Positions 1 to 11,321 of a stretch of DNA of 17,257 nucleotides are shown here, piece by piece (the stretch's first letter is position 1; the number at the start of each line of letters is the position of its first letter). The DNA comes from Porogramme epimiltina (lineage: Eukaryota; Basidiomycota; Agaricomycetes; Polyporales; Polyporaceae). The stretch is from contig FTLJ01000643.1 of NCBI GenBank assembly GCA_900155495.1, positions 1 to 17,257 on the forward strand. Direction: 5' to 3'. The translations under genes were made by a program, and so were the position numbers. The notes beneath the pieces are model-generated. The model worked only from the letters and a program-made list of their open reading frames with translations. It was not told where the DNA came from and ran no database searches.

Positions 1-1180
1 CCCCCCCCCCCGCCCCCCCCAACACCCCGCACATGGCCCAGGGCCGCGCGCGACAGCGGTTGGCATCGCAATTTAGGCTGCTGCCCCTGGCGGAACCTGG
101 AAATGGAAAACGCCCAGCCCGCCGCCGCGGCCGCCGCGAGCCATCCGTGGGCGTGGTTACTCAACGCCCCTCACCCCTCGCCCGGGGCCGGGTGTGTCTG
201 CGCGCGTCGGCGGCGGCGCCGGTCGTGCCGCCGCGTTCTGGAATCTGGAATCTGGACAGTCTACCATCGGGGTGGGCATCGTCATCATTGGGGGTGGCTT
301 CTCGACGTTTTTCTTTTTTGGATTTCTGCTCCGGCTGGCGGGGGGTATTGGGACTCACCCGTTCGGTGGGCCGTGTGGACCATTCCGATGTTCGAATAAT
401 GTCTGAGTCCGGATCGTGCGCTGTGGGTGTGTTGTCTAAATGGGATCAAAACGCTATCAGACAGGGAGGCGGGGATAGGACCTGAGGAGAAACGTTGAGG
501 ACGTCGAGTGCCCGTTTGGGAGGCCTAGGTGGAGGGGAGGCTTCGTGAAGAGATGGTTGCTAGGAATTGTTATGGCAGTTGAATAGAATGCTTAATAACA
601 GATCGACGGAGGTGTTAGTAAAGCCCCCACGCGAAGAGGGCCGATGCGATGCCGGTGGATTTAGGCAGCAGCTTGGCGCCGAATAAGGGACGAACGGGCT
701 TTGAGCACGACGGTCAAAATGGTCCATCGTAAGTTTATTCGTGAGAGCAGAGGCAGATCTACAGAAAACGAGGTCGGGAGGATTAAGATGTCTGCCGATG
801 ACGATGATGTGGTGGCTGAGCCCAAGCCCTTCACCGCGCGCCTAAACGCCTCGTCCACGCTCCCAGGAGGGCAAGCGCCGCCTCCCCAACGTTGAACCGG
901 ACCCTCTCGTACTCGGGCGCGGGACCCGTCAAGTCCGTGCCTACGCTATCCCCCCTACAGCCCGCGGCACCCTCCAGAAGGTACCCGACGCCGCCCAGGC
1001 GCGAAACACCCGGGGTCGTCGTTTGCGCGCACCAGCAGCGTCGAACAGAACGGCACCGCAGAACGGAAGCGCGCTTCGGACTTTTCGCTGTGACGCGTCG
1101 ACGCGGAGGGCACCCCAAACCCGACTCCCGTCTCGCATCGGGTTCATCGTGCTACAGTGAAGTGCCCCGCCGGGAACGCC
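1..1180. other. GC-rich stretch with no supported gene, upstream of GPI18
   Basis: This stretch begins with a nearly pure C run (bases 1-20) and is strongly GC-rich. It has several short open frames on both strands, but none has a recognisable motif, a convincing ATG context or intron structure. A minus-strand pair of frames around 661-1118 has some coding-like composition but I cannot match it to a family. It probably holds the GPI18 promoter and perhaps the flank of a gene to the left. Confidence 0.4.
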
Positions 1181-3038
1181 ATGTCACCATCCTCGCTGCC
1201 CCGCCCCCAGAATGACCCTGCTGGCCCCAACAACAACTCCCCGGGGCGGGGGGACCCGAAGCGGCCGACGAGGCTCCTCCCGCACCCGTCGACCCACCGC
1301 CGGCTCCTCGGCGCGCTCTCCCTCGGCGCGTCCGCGCTCACCCTCCTCGTCACCCTCCTCGCCGCCCGCCTTCCGCTCTTCGACGCCTCCCCCCGCGCAG
1401 TCCTCCTGCCCCCGCCCTTCTCCTCCTCTTCTGCTTCCTCCTCCTCCGCCACCGATGCTGCCGCAGTCCCAGGCTGGCGCGACGCGCTCGCGGGCGCGCT
1501 CCTCCGCTGGGACGCGTTCCACTACGCGCACGTCGCGCTCACCCCCGGCGCGCACGCGCACGCGTACGAGCACGAGTGGGCGTTCCTCCCCGGCGCGCCG
1601 CTCGTCCTCCGCCTCTCCGCCCGGCTCCTCTCCCTCCTAGGCTCTTCCCAACCGCAACCGCAATTACAGTTGCAGGAGGGCGGCGCGCGGGGGCTGGGGT
1701 GGGCAGACGCGCTGGCGGGCGGGTGCGCGGCGGCGGTGGCGGCGTCGCCGCTGGCGACGCTCGCGCTGTACGACCTCACGCTCGCGCACACGCGCGCGCC
1801 GGACGCGGCGCTCCTCGCGGCGGCGCTGTCGCTGCTCCCTAGTAGCCCCGTCACGCTGCGCCTCGCGGCGTACAGCGAGCCGTTCTTCACGTTGGCGTCG
1901 TATAGAGGTGAGTTGTCGTGGTGTTGCGTCGGGTGTTGGGAAGGGGATGGGGCCGGCGGGGAAGATGGTGGTGGGCTGACGGGGCTTTGCGTTGCTTTTT
2001 AGGGATGCTGCATTGCGCGAGGGAGCAGTGGGTGCGGGCGGCGTGCTGCTTCGCACTCGCGTCGTTCTTTCGCTCGAACGGCGTACTGCTCTCTGGTTTC
2101 CTGGTGTGGGGGCTGGTTGTGGAACCCGTGCTGACACGGCGTAAGGTGTGTACTCATTCCTTCTAGACTCTTTGGGGGCATAAATGCGTGAGGTGATGCG
2201 TCGCACGGGAGTTGCACGGTGGCCATAGGCGTGATGGGCTACTGGGAAGGGGTGTCTTAATCGCATTTTGAATGAAGCATACATTCAGAATGGGATTTCG
2301 ATGAAGTATCTCTATATAGCACGATGTCAACAGACAAGGGACCTATCACTCCGGCGATCGTGTTGTATGCAGGACGCTTTTATGCTCTTCCCACTGTTCG
2401 TCTATGTGACCCATGAAGCCAAGCTGACTAACGTTTCCCCTCAGTTGCCTTTCGGAGGCTTAGTGTACGCGTCTACCCTCACCCTATTGACATGCGCGCC
2501 CTTCCTATACCACCAATACTCCGGCTACCGCCTCTTCTGCGTCGGCACCCCCTCGCCAGCCCCGTGGTGCCACAATTTCCCACCGTCAATATACACCTAC
2601 GTCCAGTCGCGGTACTGGAACGGCGGCTTCCTGCGGTACTGGACGCCCCAGCAGATCCCCAACTTCCTCCTCGCCGCACCGCCCCTCGTGCTCCTCTTCT
2701 GGTTCTCGACGCGCTACATCCTCGTTGCCCTCCTCCCGCGCCTCCTCACCGCACTCTCCTCCCCCGCTCCACCGCCCACAAAGCCCCCACCGAACCCGTT
2801 CCTGGGCCCCTCGCTCGCGCCGCACGCGGTGCACGCGCTGGCGCTGGCGCTCGTGCTCCTCTTCGCCGCGCACACGCAGATCGTGCTGCGCCTCGCGGCG
2901 GCGCTGCCGTTCACGTACTGGGCCGCGGCGGCGCTGCTCGTCGAGCGCCCCGCGGCGGGCGCGCTCTGGGTCGCGTGGAGCGTCGTGTGGGGCGCGCTCA
3001 GCTGCGTGCTCTGGGCGGCGTTCTTGCCGCCTGCGTGA
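1181..3038 (+). CDS. GPI18: GPI mannosyltransferase 2 (PIG-V/Gpi18 family)
   Basis: This ER-membrane enzyme adds the second, alpha-1,6-linked mannose to the GPI anchor precursor on the luminal side, using dolichol-phosphate-mannose. The exons are 1181-1907, 2003-2145 and 2445-3038, giving about 487 aa, close to human PIG-V. Reading phase is kept across both introns (1908-2002, donor GTGAGT; 2146-2444, donor GTGTGT, branch site CTAAC near 2427). I chose the ATG at 1181 because the longer open frame from 1157 begins with GTG. Family signatures are RWDAFHY (about residues 109-115, containing the WD pair essential in PIG-V), FRSNG (about 265-269), and RYWNGGFLRYW followed by QIPNFLLA (about 346-370). 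Several hydrophobic helices fit a multi-pass protein. The 299-base second intron is long for this type of genome and could hide a small extra exon. A Ser/Pro-rich loop near residues 80-95 and a Gln repeat near 150 look lineage-specific. Confidence 0.9.
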
Positions 3039-4040
3039 GGGGTGGGGGAAGGGAGGGGGATGGGGTTTGTAAGACTACGTATGGGGGAGGTCGTGCTACA
3101 GTGCTAACATTGAGGTGCCCCCGGGGACGGAGGATGCTATAGCTTTGAATTGCTTATTTACAAGCTCAAGCTTTACGCACAAGCAACGGACCCCGCGTCC
3201 GAAGAGCTGTGCTGCGGGGTCGGCGACGCGCCCGCGGGCCACGACTGCTACGGTCCCCCTTTTTATGCATAATACGGGCGCGGGGAGAGGCAGCGGTGGA
3301 GCTACACTCGGGCTCGCGGCCTCGTCTGGGAGTGCCGTGTCGTTCGACTTTGGTGGGGTATTTGCGGGGTGCGCCGACGCCCTGTCGGGGCCGCACCCCC
3401 AGATTCCAGAGCCTGGCGGCGTGGCGGCACGCCCAGCTCGGCTTGATCAAGGATGGAAGGCGGAGGGGCCCCGGCCGCTCGAGGGCGCGCGCGGAGTGGC
3501 AGGCGGAGGGGGCTGGACTCTGGCTTTTGACGCGGTGACGCGGTGCTTCGTTGTGTATGCGGTTAGCAGGCTCGGAAATGGATGTTTTGTGTCGCTCTCC
3601 CCGAGTGTTTTTTCGTGCGTGTACCTGTTACAACTTGTGCGCTGTAATCGGCGTGAATGCTTGGCTTAGAGGCGGGGCCCTCTCGGTCAGAGACCGTAAG
3701 CTAGATTACACTGACATGTCTGGGGCCATGAAGGCTAGCCAACTAAGTAGTCTCTACAGTTCTACACGCGCAATAAGAGGGCCTTGGGTTGTGCTCATGA
3801 TACAGTCAAAATCCTACGTCCAATTTCAGAACAAAGTTCGTTCGATGACAGGCGTTTACATCGTCGCTGGCCGCCGGCGCTGGCGTCTAGACATTCCAAC
3901 CCGATTCCGGGTGCAAGGCAAAGCGAAAGCAGGGTGGCGCGACTGGCGCAGCGTTTGGGCGCAGCGACATGTTTGACGGGCGAGGAGACGCGGCTCGAGC
4001 GTGGCTGGAGCTGGCCAGAGAGGCCATGGCGGGGAGGAGA
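3039..4040. other. Intergenic region between GPI18 and ERG25
   Basis: About 1 kb without a supportable gene. A long plus-strand frame at 3115-3669 starts with GTG, is Gly/Ala/Pro-rich and has no recognisable domain, so I treat it as chance. The stretch should contain the GPI18 3' UTR and the distal ERG25 promoter. Confidence 0.4.
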
Positions 4041-4049
4041 GGGAGCGGG

Positions 4050-4263
4050 CACGTGCAGAGAGAGGATATTTTGCGTAGCCGAGTCGTACGACGCGCCGCT
4101 CGCCCCACGCCATCACTCTCATAAAACCCAGGCCCGGCTCTTACCGTTCCTCCCAACCGCGGTCGCCTCCTGCCCAGTCCCTCCAGCAGCCCGCCCGGTT
4201 GTCTCCCTCGGTCCCTCACGACTCCCTTTACGCCCCTCTCACCCCCGCCAGCCAGCAGCCACC
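4050..4263 (+). promoter_or_regulatory. Probable ERG25 core promoter and 5' leader
   Basis: A palindromic CACGTG E-box lies at 4050-4055 and a TATA-like CATAAAA at 4120-4126, about 140 bases before the ATG. A strongly pyrimidine-rich stretch follows from about 4138 to 4255, a common feature just upstream of well-expressed fungal genes. The ATG context (GCCACCATG) is near the eukaryotic ideal. Fungal sterol genes can be controlled by SREBP-type bHLH factors that bind E-box-like sites; linking this E-box to that control is inference only. Confidence 0.4.
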
Positions 4264-5452
4264 ATGAACTCGACGGCACCGGTCCTGAATCCGACCGCGG
4301 AGATGCTCTACGCGCACACGGACTTCTCCAAGCTTAACTGGTTTGAGAACATGTGGGCCGCCTGGTACCTCTACTTCAACAACCCCATCATCGCAACTGG
4401 CCTTGCCAGCTTCCTCCTGCACGAGGTACGACGCGTCTGTTTCTGCCACGCATGCATCTCAATGCTTAAATCTACCCCTTAAACTTCCAGATCGTCTACT
4501 TCGGCCGGTGCATCCCATGGATCATCATCGACGCCATCCCGTACTTCAACAGGTGGAAGCTCCAACCCAACAAGATCCCGACCGCGGCGGAGCAGTGGGA
4601 GTGCACTAAGCAGGTCCTCTTCTCTCACTTCATGGTTGAGCTCCCCATGGTACGTGTCACCTCTAAATCCTTTCCTACGCCCTTTCTCAATAGCTCTTCG
4701 CGCCCTGCCTATAGATTTGGCTCTTCCACCCCATGGCCGAGTTCTTCGGCATGGCGACCTGGCAGGTGCCCTTCCCCTCGTGGCAGCTGCAACTCCCCCA
4801 GCTCGCGTTCTTCTTCGTCTTCGAGGACATGGGCCACTTCTTCGCCCACCGCGCGCTGCACTGGGGCCCGCTCTACAAGCACATCCACAAGATCCACCAC
4901 AAGTACTCGGCGCCGTTCGGCCTCGCCGCCGAGTACGCGCACCCCGCTGAAGTCATGATCCTCGGCTCTGCGACGATCGGCGGCCCCCTTGTCTACTGCG
5001 CCTTCCGCGGGGACCTCCACATCGTCACCGTCTACCTCTGGATCACCCTCCGCCTCTTCCAGGCCGTCGACGCGCACTCCGGCTACGGTAAGCATCTCCG
5101 GTCCTAAACTCAATGGGCGTTCCGACGCTGACGTGCCCCTCCCCGCGCAGACTTCCCCTGGTCGCTCCAGCACATCCTGCCCTTCTGGTCCGGCGCGGAG
5201 CACCACGACTTCCACCACATGGCGTTCGTGAACAACTTTTCGACGTCCTTCCGCTGGTGCGACCGCCTGTTCGGCACGGACGACAAGTACCGCGAGTACC
5301 GCAAGCGCGTGACGGCGATGAAGAAGCTCAACCTGTCCAAGGAGGAGTTCGCCGCGATGGAGCAGAAGCTCATCAAGGAGGCCGAGCAGGAGGGGCTCCG
5401 CGCCGAGGCGAAGGTCGAGGCGTATCAGTTTGGCAAGCAAAAGACGGCGTGA
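4264..5452 (+). CDS. ERG25: C-4 methylsterol oxidase
   Basis: This ER di-iron oxygenase removes C-4 methyl groups from 4,4-dimethylsterol intermediates of ergosterol synthesis, working with Erg26, Erg27 and the scaffold Erg28. The exons are 4264-4425, 4491-4649, 4715-5087 and 5151-5452, giving 331 aa with all splice phases consistent. Histidine clusters of the fatty acid hydroxylase superfamily are intact: HFFAHRALH (about 148-156), HKIHH (165-169) and HHDFHH (249-254). The ERG25 hallmark AEYAHP follows the second cluster, and [10 protein letters not shown] precedes it. Length and motif order match yeast Erg25 (about 309 aa), with a somewhat longer charged C-terminal tail. The tail ends GKQKTA, which is not a classic KKxx retrieval signal. 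Introns are 63-65 bases with GTACGA, GTACGT and GTAAGC donors. Nothing suggests decay or transfer. Confidence 0.96.
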
Positions 5453-6106
5453 GCGTCGGTCCGTCGCTCTTGAAGCCGGGGGTGGTAGTGGTGAGGGGGG
5501 GGTTGACGTTTAATGGGATTCCGGAGATGATACCATAGATCGCAATGTCCGCACACGCGTGCTCATGATTTAGTACACTCGCATAATGTACCGCTTACTT
5601 TCACTGCTTCTGCTCACTTGGTGTGCGTCTGCGAGCCTGTCGACGCGATGAATTGAGCTATGTCTTGAGCGCTGAATTTTTTGGCGGATGGACAGAACAT
5701 GTGTAATGATCTACACTATCCCCACATACACACCAGAGTCCTATGAATAGGATGTTGAGGCCTGTAGCTGAACCGTGCATAGTATATCTATGTATTTGCA
5801 AGACAGCGAGCTACCATATAGATATCTGTGGACGACTCTACTCACGACGAGCCGCGCCGCCTGCTGACGATCGGGCGGGAGGTAACAGTACCCACTACAT
5901 AGGGCGGAGGGTCCAGCTCCCTGGACCATCGCGCCATTTTCGACCGCAGCGACCCTGTGGAACAGGCTCGCCTAGGAACTTTGCGAACGTCGAGCAGGGC
6001 CTCGTCGACATTCCCCACAATATGTCCTTTCTCTGACGCGCCGCTTTCCTCCGTCTCTTCGGGCTATGGGCAGCTGTCAGTATGCGCCGAACGGATGGAG
6101 CCGAGC
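5453..6106. other. Convergent intergenic region (3' ends of ERG25 and an F-box-like gene)
   Basis: ERG25 reads rightward into this region and the F-box-like gene reads leftward into it, so it should hold both 3' UTRs and polyadenylation sites. I see no further gene. AT content is higher than in the flanking coding sequence. There is no clear inverted or tandem repeat. Confidence 0.5.
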
Positions 6107-7258
6107 CTAACCGACCTTCTTGCTCTTGACGTACTCGAAGTCCGTCCTCTCCACGGGCGCGAGGTACGAGACGACCTTGACGAGGCGCACGCCGGCCTCG
6201 TTGCACGCCGCGCGCGCGGCCGTCCAGCCGTACGGGTCCGCGGTGCCCGCGTGCACGACGATCGTCCGCGCCGCGCCGTCACCGTCACCGCCGCGGGCGC
6301 GCTGGAGGAGCCCGCGGCGGAGCGCGGCGGCGACGTTGTAGTCGAGCAGGGAGCTGTATGGGGGCCGCGCGGCGATGGGGCGCGTGAGGGGCGCGTCGAG
6401 GGTGAGCGTCGTGAGCGTGCGGGGGAGCAGGCGCACGAGGCGCTTGAGGAAGACGGCGTTCTCGAGGTGGAGGTGCTGCAGGCTCGGGAAGATGGCGCGG
6501 AAGGCGCCGCCGAGGCACGCCTTGCGCCGCGTCGTCGGCCACGGACGGCGGCGGGGCGCGGGCGCGGGCGCAGAGTCCTCGGCGGCGCATGCGCAGGCGC
6601 AGAGGGGGAAGTGCTTGAGGCGGAGGAAGCGCACGGTGGGGAGCGTGGGGATCGCGTCTGGCTCGGACTCGGGGCACCAGAGCTCGTCGTCGGTGAAGTA
6701 GCAGTCGATGTAGAGGCTCTCGAGCGCGAGGAAGTTGTGGAGGACCCTGAAGAGGGGGTCGAGCGTGCGCTCCGGGAGCACCTTGCGCTCCCGCGAGTGG
6801 GTCAGCGTGAACGACCTGCAGCTGTGGAAGAGGCGGCCGAGGGCGTCCATCGCCGGGGCGGACCAGGCGAGCGCCTTCTTCGAGGCGATGTAGTCCCCGG
6901 ATTTTCGCTGGATGAGCGCGAAGGGGTCGAAGCTCAGCCTGACGTGCGAGCTTCGGAAGAGGGCCCTCAAGGCGGGAGCGCGCCCGGTGTCCTCGTTGAC
7001 GCCCGCGAGGCTTGCAGCGTCGCCTGCGATGCTGTCGTAGAGCTCGAAGTCTTGCAGGTGCTCGCGATGCCATTCGAGGATGACGTTGCGCAGCGCGACG
7101 TGCACTATGACCTGGCGGAGGCGGGGGTCGGCGTCCGAAATGGACCGGTAGAGCGCTGCTCGTTCTTCTGGCGTTCCATCACGGGTCGCGTTCCACGTGT
7201 CGACGAAAATCTTCTCCAGTATCTCGTTGGGAAACGGGAGTGGAGGCCAAGAAGACAT
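6107..7258 (-). CDS. F-box-like/leucine-rich protein, paralogue 1
   Basis: Single-exon gene of 383 aa. I chose the ATG at 7258 because the open frame further upstream begins with GTG at 7360. Residues about 6-18 (LPFPNEILEKIF) fit the start of an F-box, the helix that docks substrate receptors onto Skp1 in SCF ubiquitin ligases. The middle carries loosely spaced leucine-rich strands, for example LPTVRFLRLKHFPL and FPSLQHLHLENAVF, as in F-box/LRR proteins. The C-terminal part (PYSSLLDYNVAAALRRGL, then PYGWTAARAACNEAGVRLV) is shared with the gene at 11322-12314 and a relic at 12601-13002. Agaricomycetes carry large, variable families of such proteins, so no substrate can be named. The long plus-strand open frame opposite it is a shadow caused by high GC. 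Confidence 0.72.
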   Translation of the reverse strand: MSSWPPLPFPNEILEKIFVDTWNATRDGTPEERAALYRSISDADPRLRQVIVHVALRNVILEWHREHLQDFELYDSIAGDAASLAGVNEDTGRAPALRALFRSSHVRLSFDPFALIQRKSGDYIASKKALAWSAPAMDALGRLFHSCRSFTLTHSRERKVLPERTLDPLFRVLHNFLALESLYIDCYFTDDELWCPESEPDAIPTLPTVRFLRLKHFPLCACACAAEDSAPAPAPRRRPWPTTRRKACLGGAFRAIFPSLQHLHLENAVFLKRLVRLLPRTLTTLTLDAPLTRPIAARPPYSSLLDYNVAAALRRGLLQRARGGDGDGAARTIVVHAGTADPYGWTAARAACNEAGVRLVKVVSYLAPVERTDFEYVKSKKVG

Positions 7259-7494
7259 TGCCCGCCTGCGCAGAAGAGGAAGACAAAGAAGTTGTGAGTG
7301 GGGGCGGTCAGCACGAAGGTATGAGGCTGACAACAACGGCGGCTGGCAACGTTCAGGCACTCCGATCAGGTCGCAGGGAAGGTGGACAAGAGTGCATATA
7401 GATGCCGTAAACGCTATTCAACACGCATAAAAAATCCAAGCTTGATCAAGATCAACCTTAGCCCGTATCCGAAGCCGTACCCCTCCATCCCGTC

Positions 7495-10400
7495 CTACTT
7501 GAAACCTTTCGATCGGATGCTCGTGGTCCTCTGCTTGGCAGACGCGCTTGCGAATGGTGCCCCGTGCGCCACGGACGTGCCACCAAACTCGACGAACCGC
7601 CCGTCTGAGTAGGTGAGTTTCGGATGGGTCGCGAGCTGGGGTATGATCATTTCGTCTCCACCTAAGGCTGCGTGCCACGGGTTGGGCCACTCGAACGCGG
7701 GGGGATAGATGAGGCCGTTGGCGATGCACGTCTCTGCTAGACAGTACGCGGCGTGCTTCTGGTCGTTGTCGCTCTCTGTGTCCTGGGGGAGAGGACGCGG
7801 GGGAGGTGGGAAGTGCCCGCTCCGAGAGGGCCGGGGAGATGGAGCGGCCCCTGAGACGGCTGACGTAGATGCCGCGTCTTCGGGGGCGGCCGTGTCCGAG
7901 AGGTCAAGGCCTTCCGTGAGCACGGAGAGCACCATCTGTTCCGCCTCGGTGTCCGACTCCGCGTCGTCATCGGGGTCCGGAGGGGTTAAGGATTGGGTAG
8001 TGCCGGTCGCCGATTGTGGAGGTGGGGCCCAAATGAAAGGTTTTTGGGAAAAGGTGAAGTAGTGTCTGTCGAAGGCCATCATGTGTGCTAGGGCGATGAG
8101 TATATGTCTTGGTACTAAGAGCAGAATTTCCGATTAGAATGTTGGGCAACCAGGTGGAAAGCACAGGAAACGGGCGCACTCGTTTGACCGCTCATGGTTG
8201 TGAACATGATCGCGATGCGGCTGAGAAGCCTCCTAACACCTGCGCTGTATGGACTCGTTGCACTGAAGCTGGAGAACTGTTCGATCTGGCGCGTCATAAG
8301 GGTGTGATGGAGAGACTCAATAGTCAGGAAATTTCCGCCAAGGACTACTGTCTTGACCGGGGTATACACCATATGGAACATTCCAGGTGGCAGGATTCTA
8401 CTTTCATGTCAGCAGCCGTTCGCGGAGAAAACGGAGGGACATACAGAACGTTTCCCGGGGTGAGCATGATTGTGCCGATGTCGAATATGTCTTGATACGC
8501 CTCAGGGGACTGCCCTGGAGTAGATGTGGCCAGCACTCGGCGAGCAGCCTTGACGCGTTCCGGGTCGTCCCACCGAGGTCTGAATAGCGTCCACATTTGT
8601 GTTCCACTCCCGATCGTGACCCACGTGGCCATGCCGGACGCATGGTGCTGAGGGTGTACGAGGTATCCCGCATTATACATCGCTCCCCACGATGACGCGT
8701 ACACGCAATCGGGTGGAACTCTCTGTGGCCCCTGGTAGTCCGCATCGAGGCGCGGGAACCCAGGTTGAAGAGATTGTATGTGTCTGTGACCGATGGTACC
8801 TGTACACTCCCATGCCCGGAGGTCGTCACTGATACGTCTAAATTGTTTGTCATGAGGAGATGATGTCGTGGATCGTGGAGAGCGATACGACAACGTACCT
8901 AATGAACCACGGGGACACCCCGTTCGTCAGCATGGGCCGATCCAGCATACCCGCACACTTTGTTGGATCATCGGCGGTGGCGAGGAAATCTGCGTATGTA
9001 CCCGTCTGGAACAGTTGGCGAGCTTCCTCGTGTACCGTAGACGAGGTTTTGGATTCTTGTATTGCGCACCGCGCCCCAAGATCTAATCGGTGAATGAGGA
9101 ATTAACAGCATACCTAGTAAACGCATGGGGATGAGACGGACCCTGCCAGACAACGGGGGTATTCAATGTGCCAGTGATCTTCTGGGCAGACTGTTCGTCC
9201 CAAGCCCAGTCCTCTTCCAACCTGGAGTGACGGATCACCACTGGGCGACCTCTCGCTAAATGTGATCGAATGGTGCTCGCGGTCTCTTCGTACGGGTCCG
9301 GTAAACCGGGTCGTACGGCGATGTTGAGGGGCTGTGGGTTGTCCAATACTGCGAGGATGGGCTCTTGGCTATCTCCAAGAGCAAACGTCGGATCGACAGA
9401 ACACTTTGCAGCCCATTCGACTACACGGACGTCGAATCCCTGGATATCGTTGTGAGCCGTGGTGCTTGCCATAGAGAGGTTCACTAAAATACCTTCTTCC
9501 TCCCTGCGAAGGGCAAAGGTGTGCGCACGCCGTTCCACCACTTGCATACCTCGAAATGAGGGGGAAACTCGGTAGAACCAGCCGTCGGCATCAGAGTCCC
9601 AGCACTCATATTGAACGGATATGTTTGCATGGCACCCAAACGTATTGTGCGAGGCTCTTCGACGGCTTTGTCTTTCGCAGCTGCCACCAGTTTCAATCCA
9701 AGTCCGGCTTTGAATGTAGCATTAATGACAGACCTTGTACCGAGTAATCGGGATCTGGTGATTGAGGCTCAGTTGAAACACGACGCTGTAAATCCTTCGA
9801 TGCTGGTGGATGAGGGCTATCTGTCGGCGAAAGATGATCGCTATCTCTGGATGACGGCCCAGGATCTCCTGGGGAAAGAGGTTGCGTGATAGGCTCTGAA
9901 ATAACCTAAAGATAGTAATAAAGAGGCTTACTCGAGAGTGGCTGCATTGGAAGCATACCATCGCTCTCGTTATCCGTTTTCGGGGCATCGGAGGATGCTT
10001 CCGGGCCGTCCGCATCTTCAGATAGCCGAGAGCGCTTTCGAGCGCTTTCGAGTTGACGTGAGCTAAGACGCTTTCGTACAGAGGGTCCGCGATTATCTTT
10101 GCGAGCAGCTTGCACATCCGGGTATGATTTGCTAGGCGGCGACGTCGCATCCCAGGTTGCTACAACGAGTTGGTACCGAAGTTTGGTGAATGCAGCACAA
10201 GTCACCTTGGTGTAGTCGCTGATGGCTTCTGTTGGCTTCGCGGTGACATATTTTCGCCTCATCTGAAGGGCTGTCGTCTGCGCAGCCCATACGATCCGAT
10301 CTGGTGTGTCGAAGCAGAGTGTCAGGTAGTCAGCGAGCGGATGCTGCATGCCATTCGCGACGAGAGAGCCGTCTGGTATGGCCACCCATTCGTTGACGCT

Positions 10401-11025
10401 CCGTAGAAACATCGATGGAGGACCTTCTGGAGGGTCCTCGATGCCCCATACGTCGCCCGGTACACCAACATCAGCGGGAGGGCTGAGGTTTTTGGACCAG
10501 TAGGCAACATTGGAAAACTTGGGTTTCCAAGGTGGCTTCGGAATCTTGACAGGCACGTCCATACGATGAACGTAGCGCTCGTCGACCTGAAAGTCGGGCT
10601 TCATTCCTGCTATGAGTGCCTCTGCGTAAACCTCGCTCTTGGCGGTAACCTCGAGCTCCTCGAGTGCATGTGCATGATGAGCGGCTGTGATACAAGCGCC
10701 AAGATCGTTAGAAGTCGACTCGACACTGGGAAGAAGGCAATTGCAAAGGTAAAATCTTTACCGATGATAACTCCTGGGCCAGGTAGTATTCGCATGGGTA
10801 TCACGACCCTCTAAGCGAGTCTTGCCACCGGACGAGAGGCGCAGGTAATGCGTCGGGGTGAGATGAGATGAAGTTCAGATCGCCGTGAGAATGCTGAGTA
10901 ATATGGGTGAACCTCCTTGCCGCGATGACGGCATCTCGCATTTTCGATCTCAGAAGGGCTAGACCTGCCAAGTGTAAGCTCCGCCTTAACTTTTCTCGAG
11001 GAACCTCTTTTGAAGTCTGTCGCAT
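7495..11025 (-). CDS. JmjC-like (cupin-fold) domain protein, multi-exon, nuclear-type tail
   Basis: Eight exons assembled by eye: 11025-10829, 10725-9932, 9868-9730, 9680-9142, 9082-8899, 8837-8445, 8397-8180 and 8114-7495. All phases close, giving about 1,027 aa. The firmest parts are introns 9141-9083, 8898-8838 and 8444-8398. The first exon, the donor near 9730 and the last donor (8179 or 8188) are tentative. Across introns the protein reads as a JmjC-like region (about 520-770): RGRPVVIRHS, then DDPTKCAGMLDRPM, ASGMATWVTIGSGTQMW, MLTPGNVLILPPGMFHMVYTP. JmjC proteins are Fe(II)/2-oxoglutarate oxygenases, often histone demethylases. Here PPGMFH supplies one metal ligand, but HPQHHASG (about 679-686) lacks a plain HxD, so catalysis is doubtful. 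Ahead of it are a GVPGDVWG region, a basic KRLSSRQLESARKRSRL patch resembling a nuclear signal, and a DADGWFYR segment. The tail is Ser/Pro/acidic. Function and target are unknown. Confidence 0.68.
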
Positions 11026-11242
11026 TCAACCTCGAGCAGCATTAGCAACGAACAAAGTTTCGCGTCTCAGAAACTCTGTCTGCAACCCGTTCATGCGCCT
11101 CTACTCTACTGATCACGCGGATCCGCATGGGCAGTGTAAGAGCGGAGCACGACGGTGAATGACGTGTGCTCAGTTCAATTCCCATGTATATCTTGCATGT
11201 GCTCCAAAGTGGAAGCCCTGGGTGGATAGTCTCGAGTGATTC

Positions 11243-11262
11243 TACATATATAATATACAGTA
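11243..11262 (-). promoter_or_regulatory. AT-rich TATA-like box, candidate promoter of the JmjC-like gene
   Basis: Read on the minus strand this is TATATTATATATGTAG, about 220 bases upstream of the ATG at 11025 and the only strong TATA-like run in the 296-base gap. It could equally be part of the 3' region of the F-box-like gene that ends at 11322. Confidence 0.35.
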
Positions 11263-11321
11263 TGCGCAAAGACGGTCTAATGTAGCATAATATCCATCTG
11301 ACATGGCTTCAGTTGCAGGTT

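Noticed and set aside
1147..3103. 13-base direct repeat TCGTGCTACAGTG at 1147-1159 and 3091-3103 flanking GPI18
   Set aside because: One or two 13-base matches are expected by chance in a window of this length, and there is no longer matching flank.
3115..3669. Plus-strand open frame of 184 codons between GPI18 and ERG25
   Set aside because: It starts with GTG, which is not used as a normal nuclear start, has biased Gly/Ala/Pro composition and no family motif.
5957..7297. Plus-strand open frame of 446 codons, the longest in the window
   Set aside because: It lies opposite the F-box-like gene, is full of Arg/Gly/Glu/Ala from GC-rich antisense codons and has no recognisable motif, whereas the minus strand has a paralogue-supported protein.
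9722..9900. Apparent frame breaks near 9730 and 9868 suggesting the JmjC-like gene is a pseudogene
   Set aside because: Introns 9931-9869 and about 9729-9681 restore phase from the Ser/Pro-rich linker to the DADGWFYR segment, so no lesion is required, though the second donor is weak.
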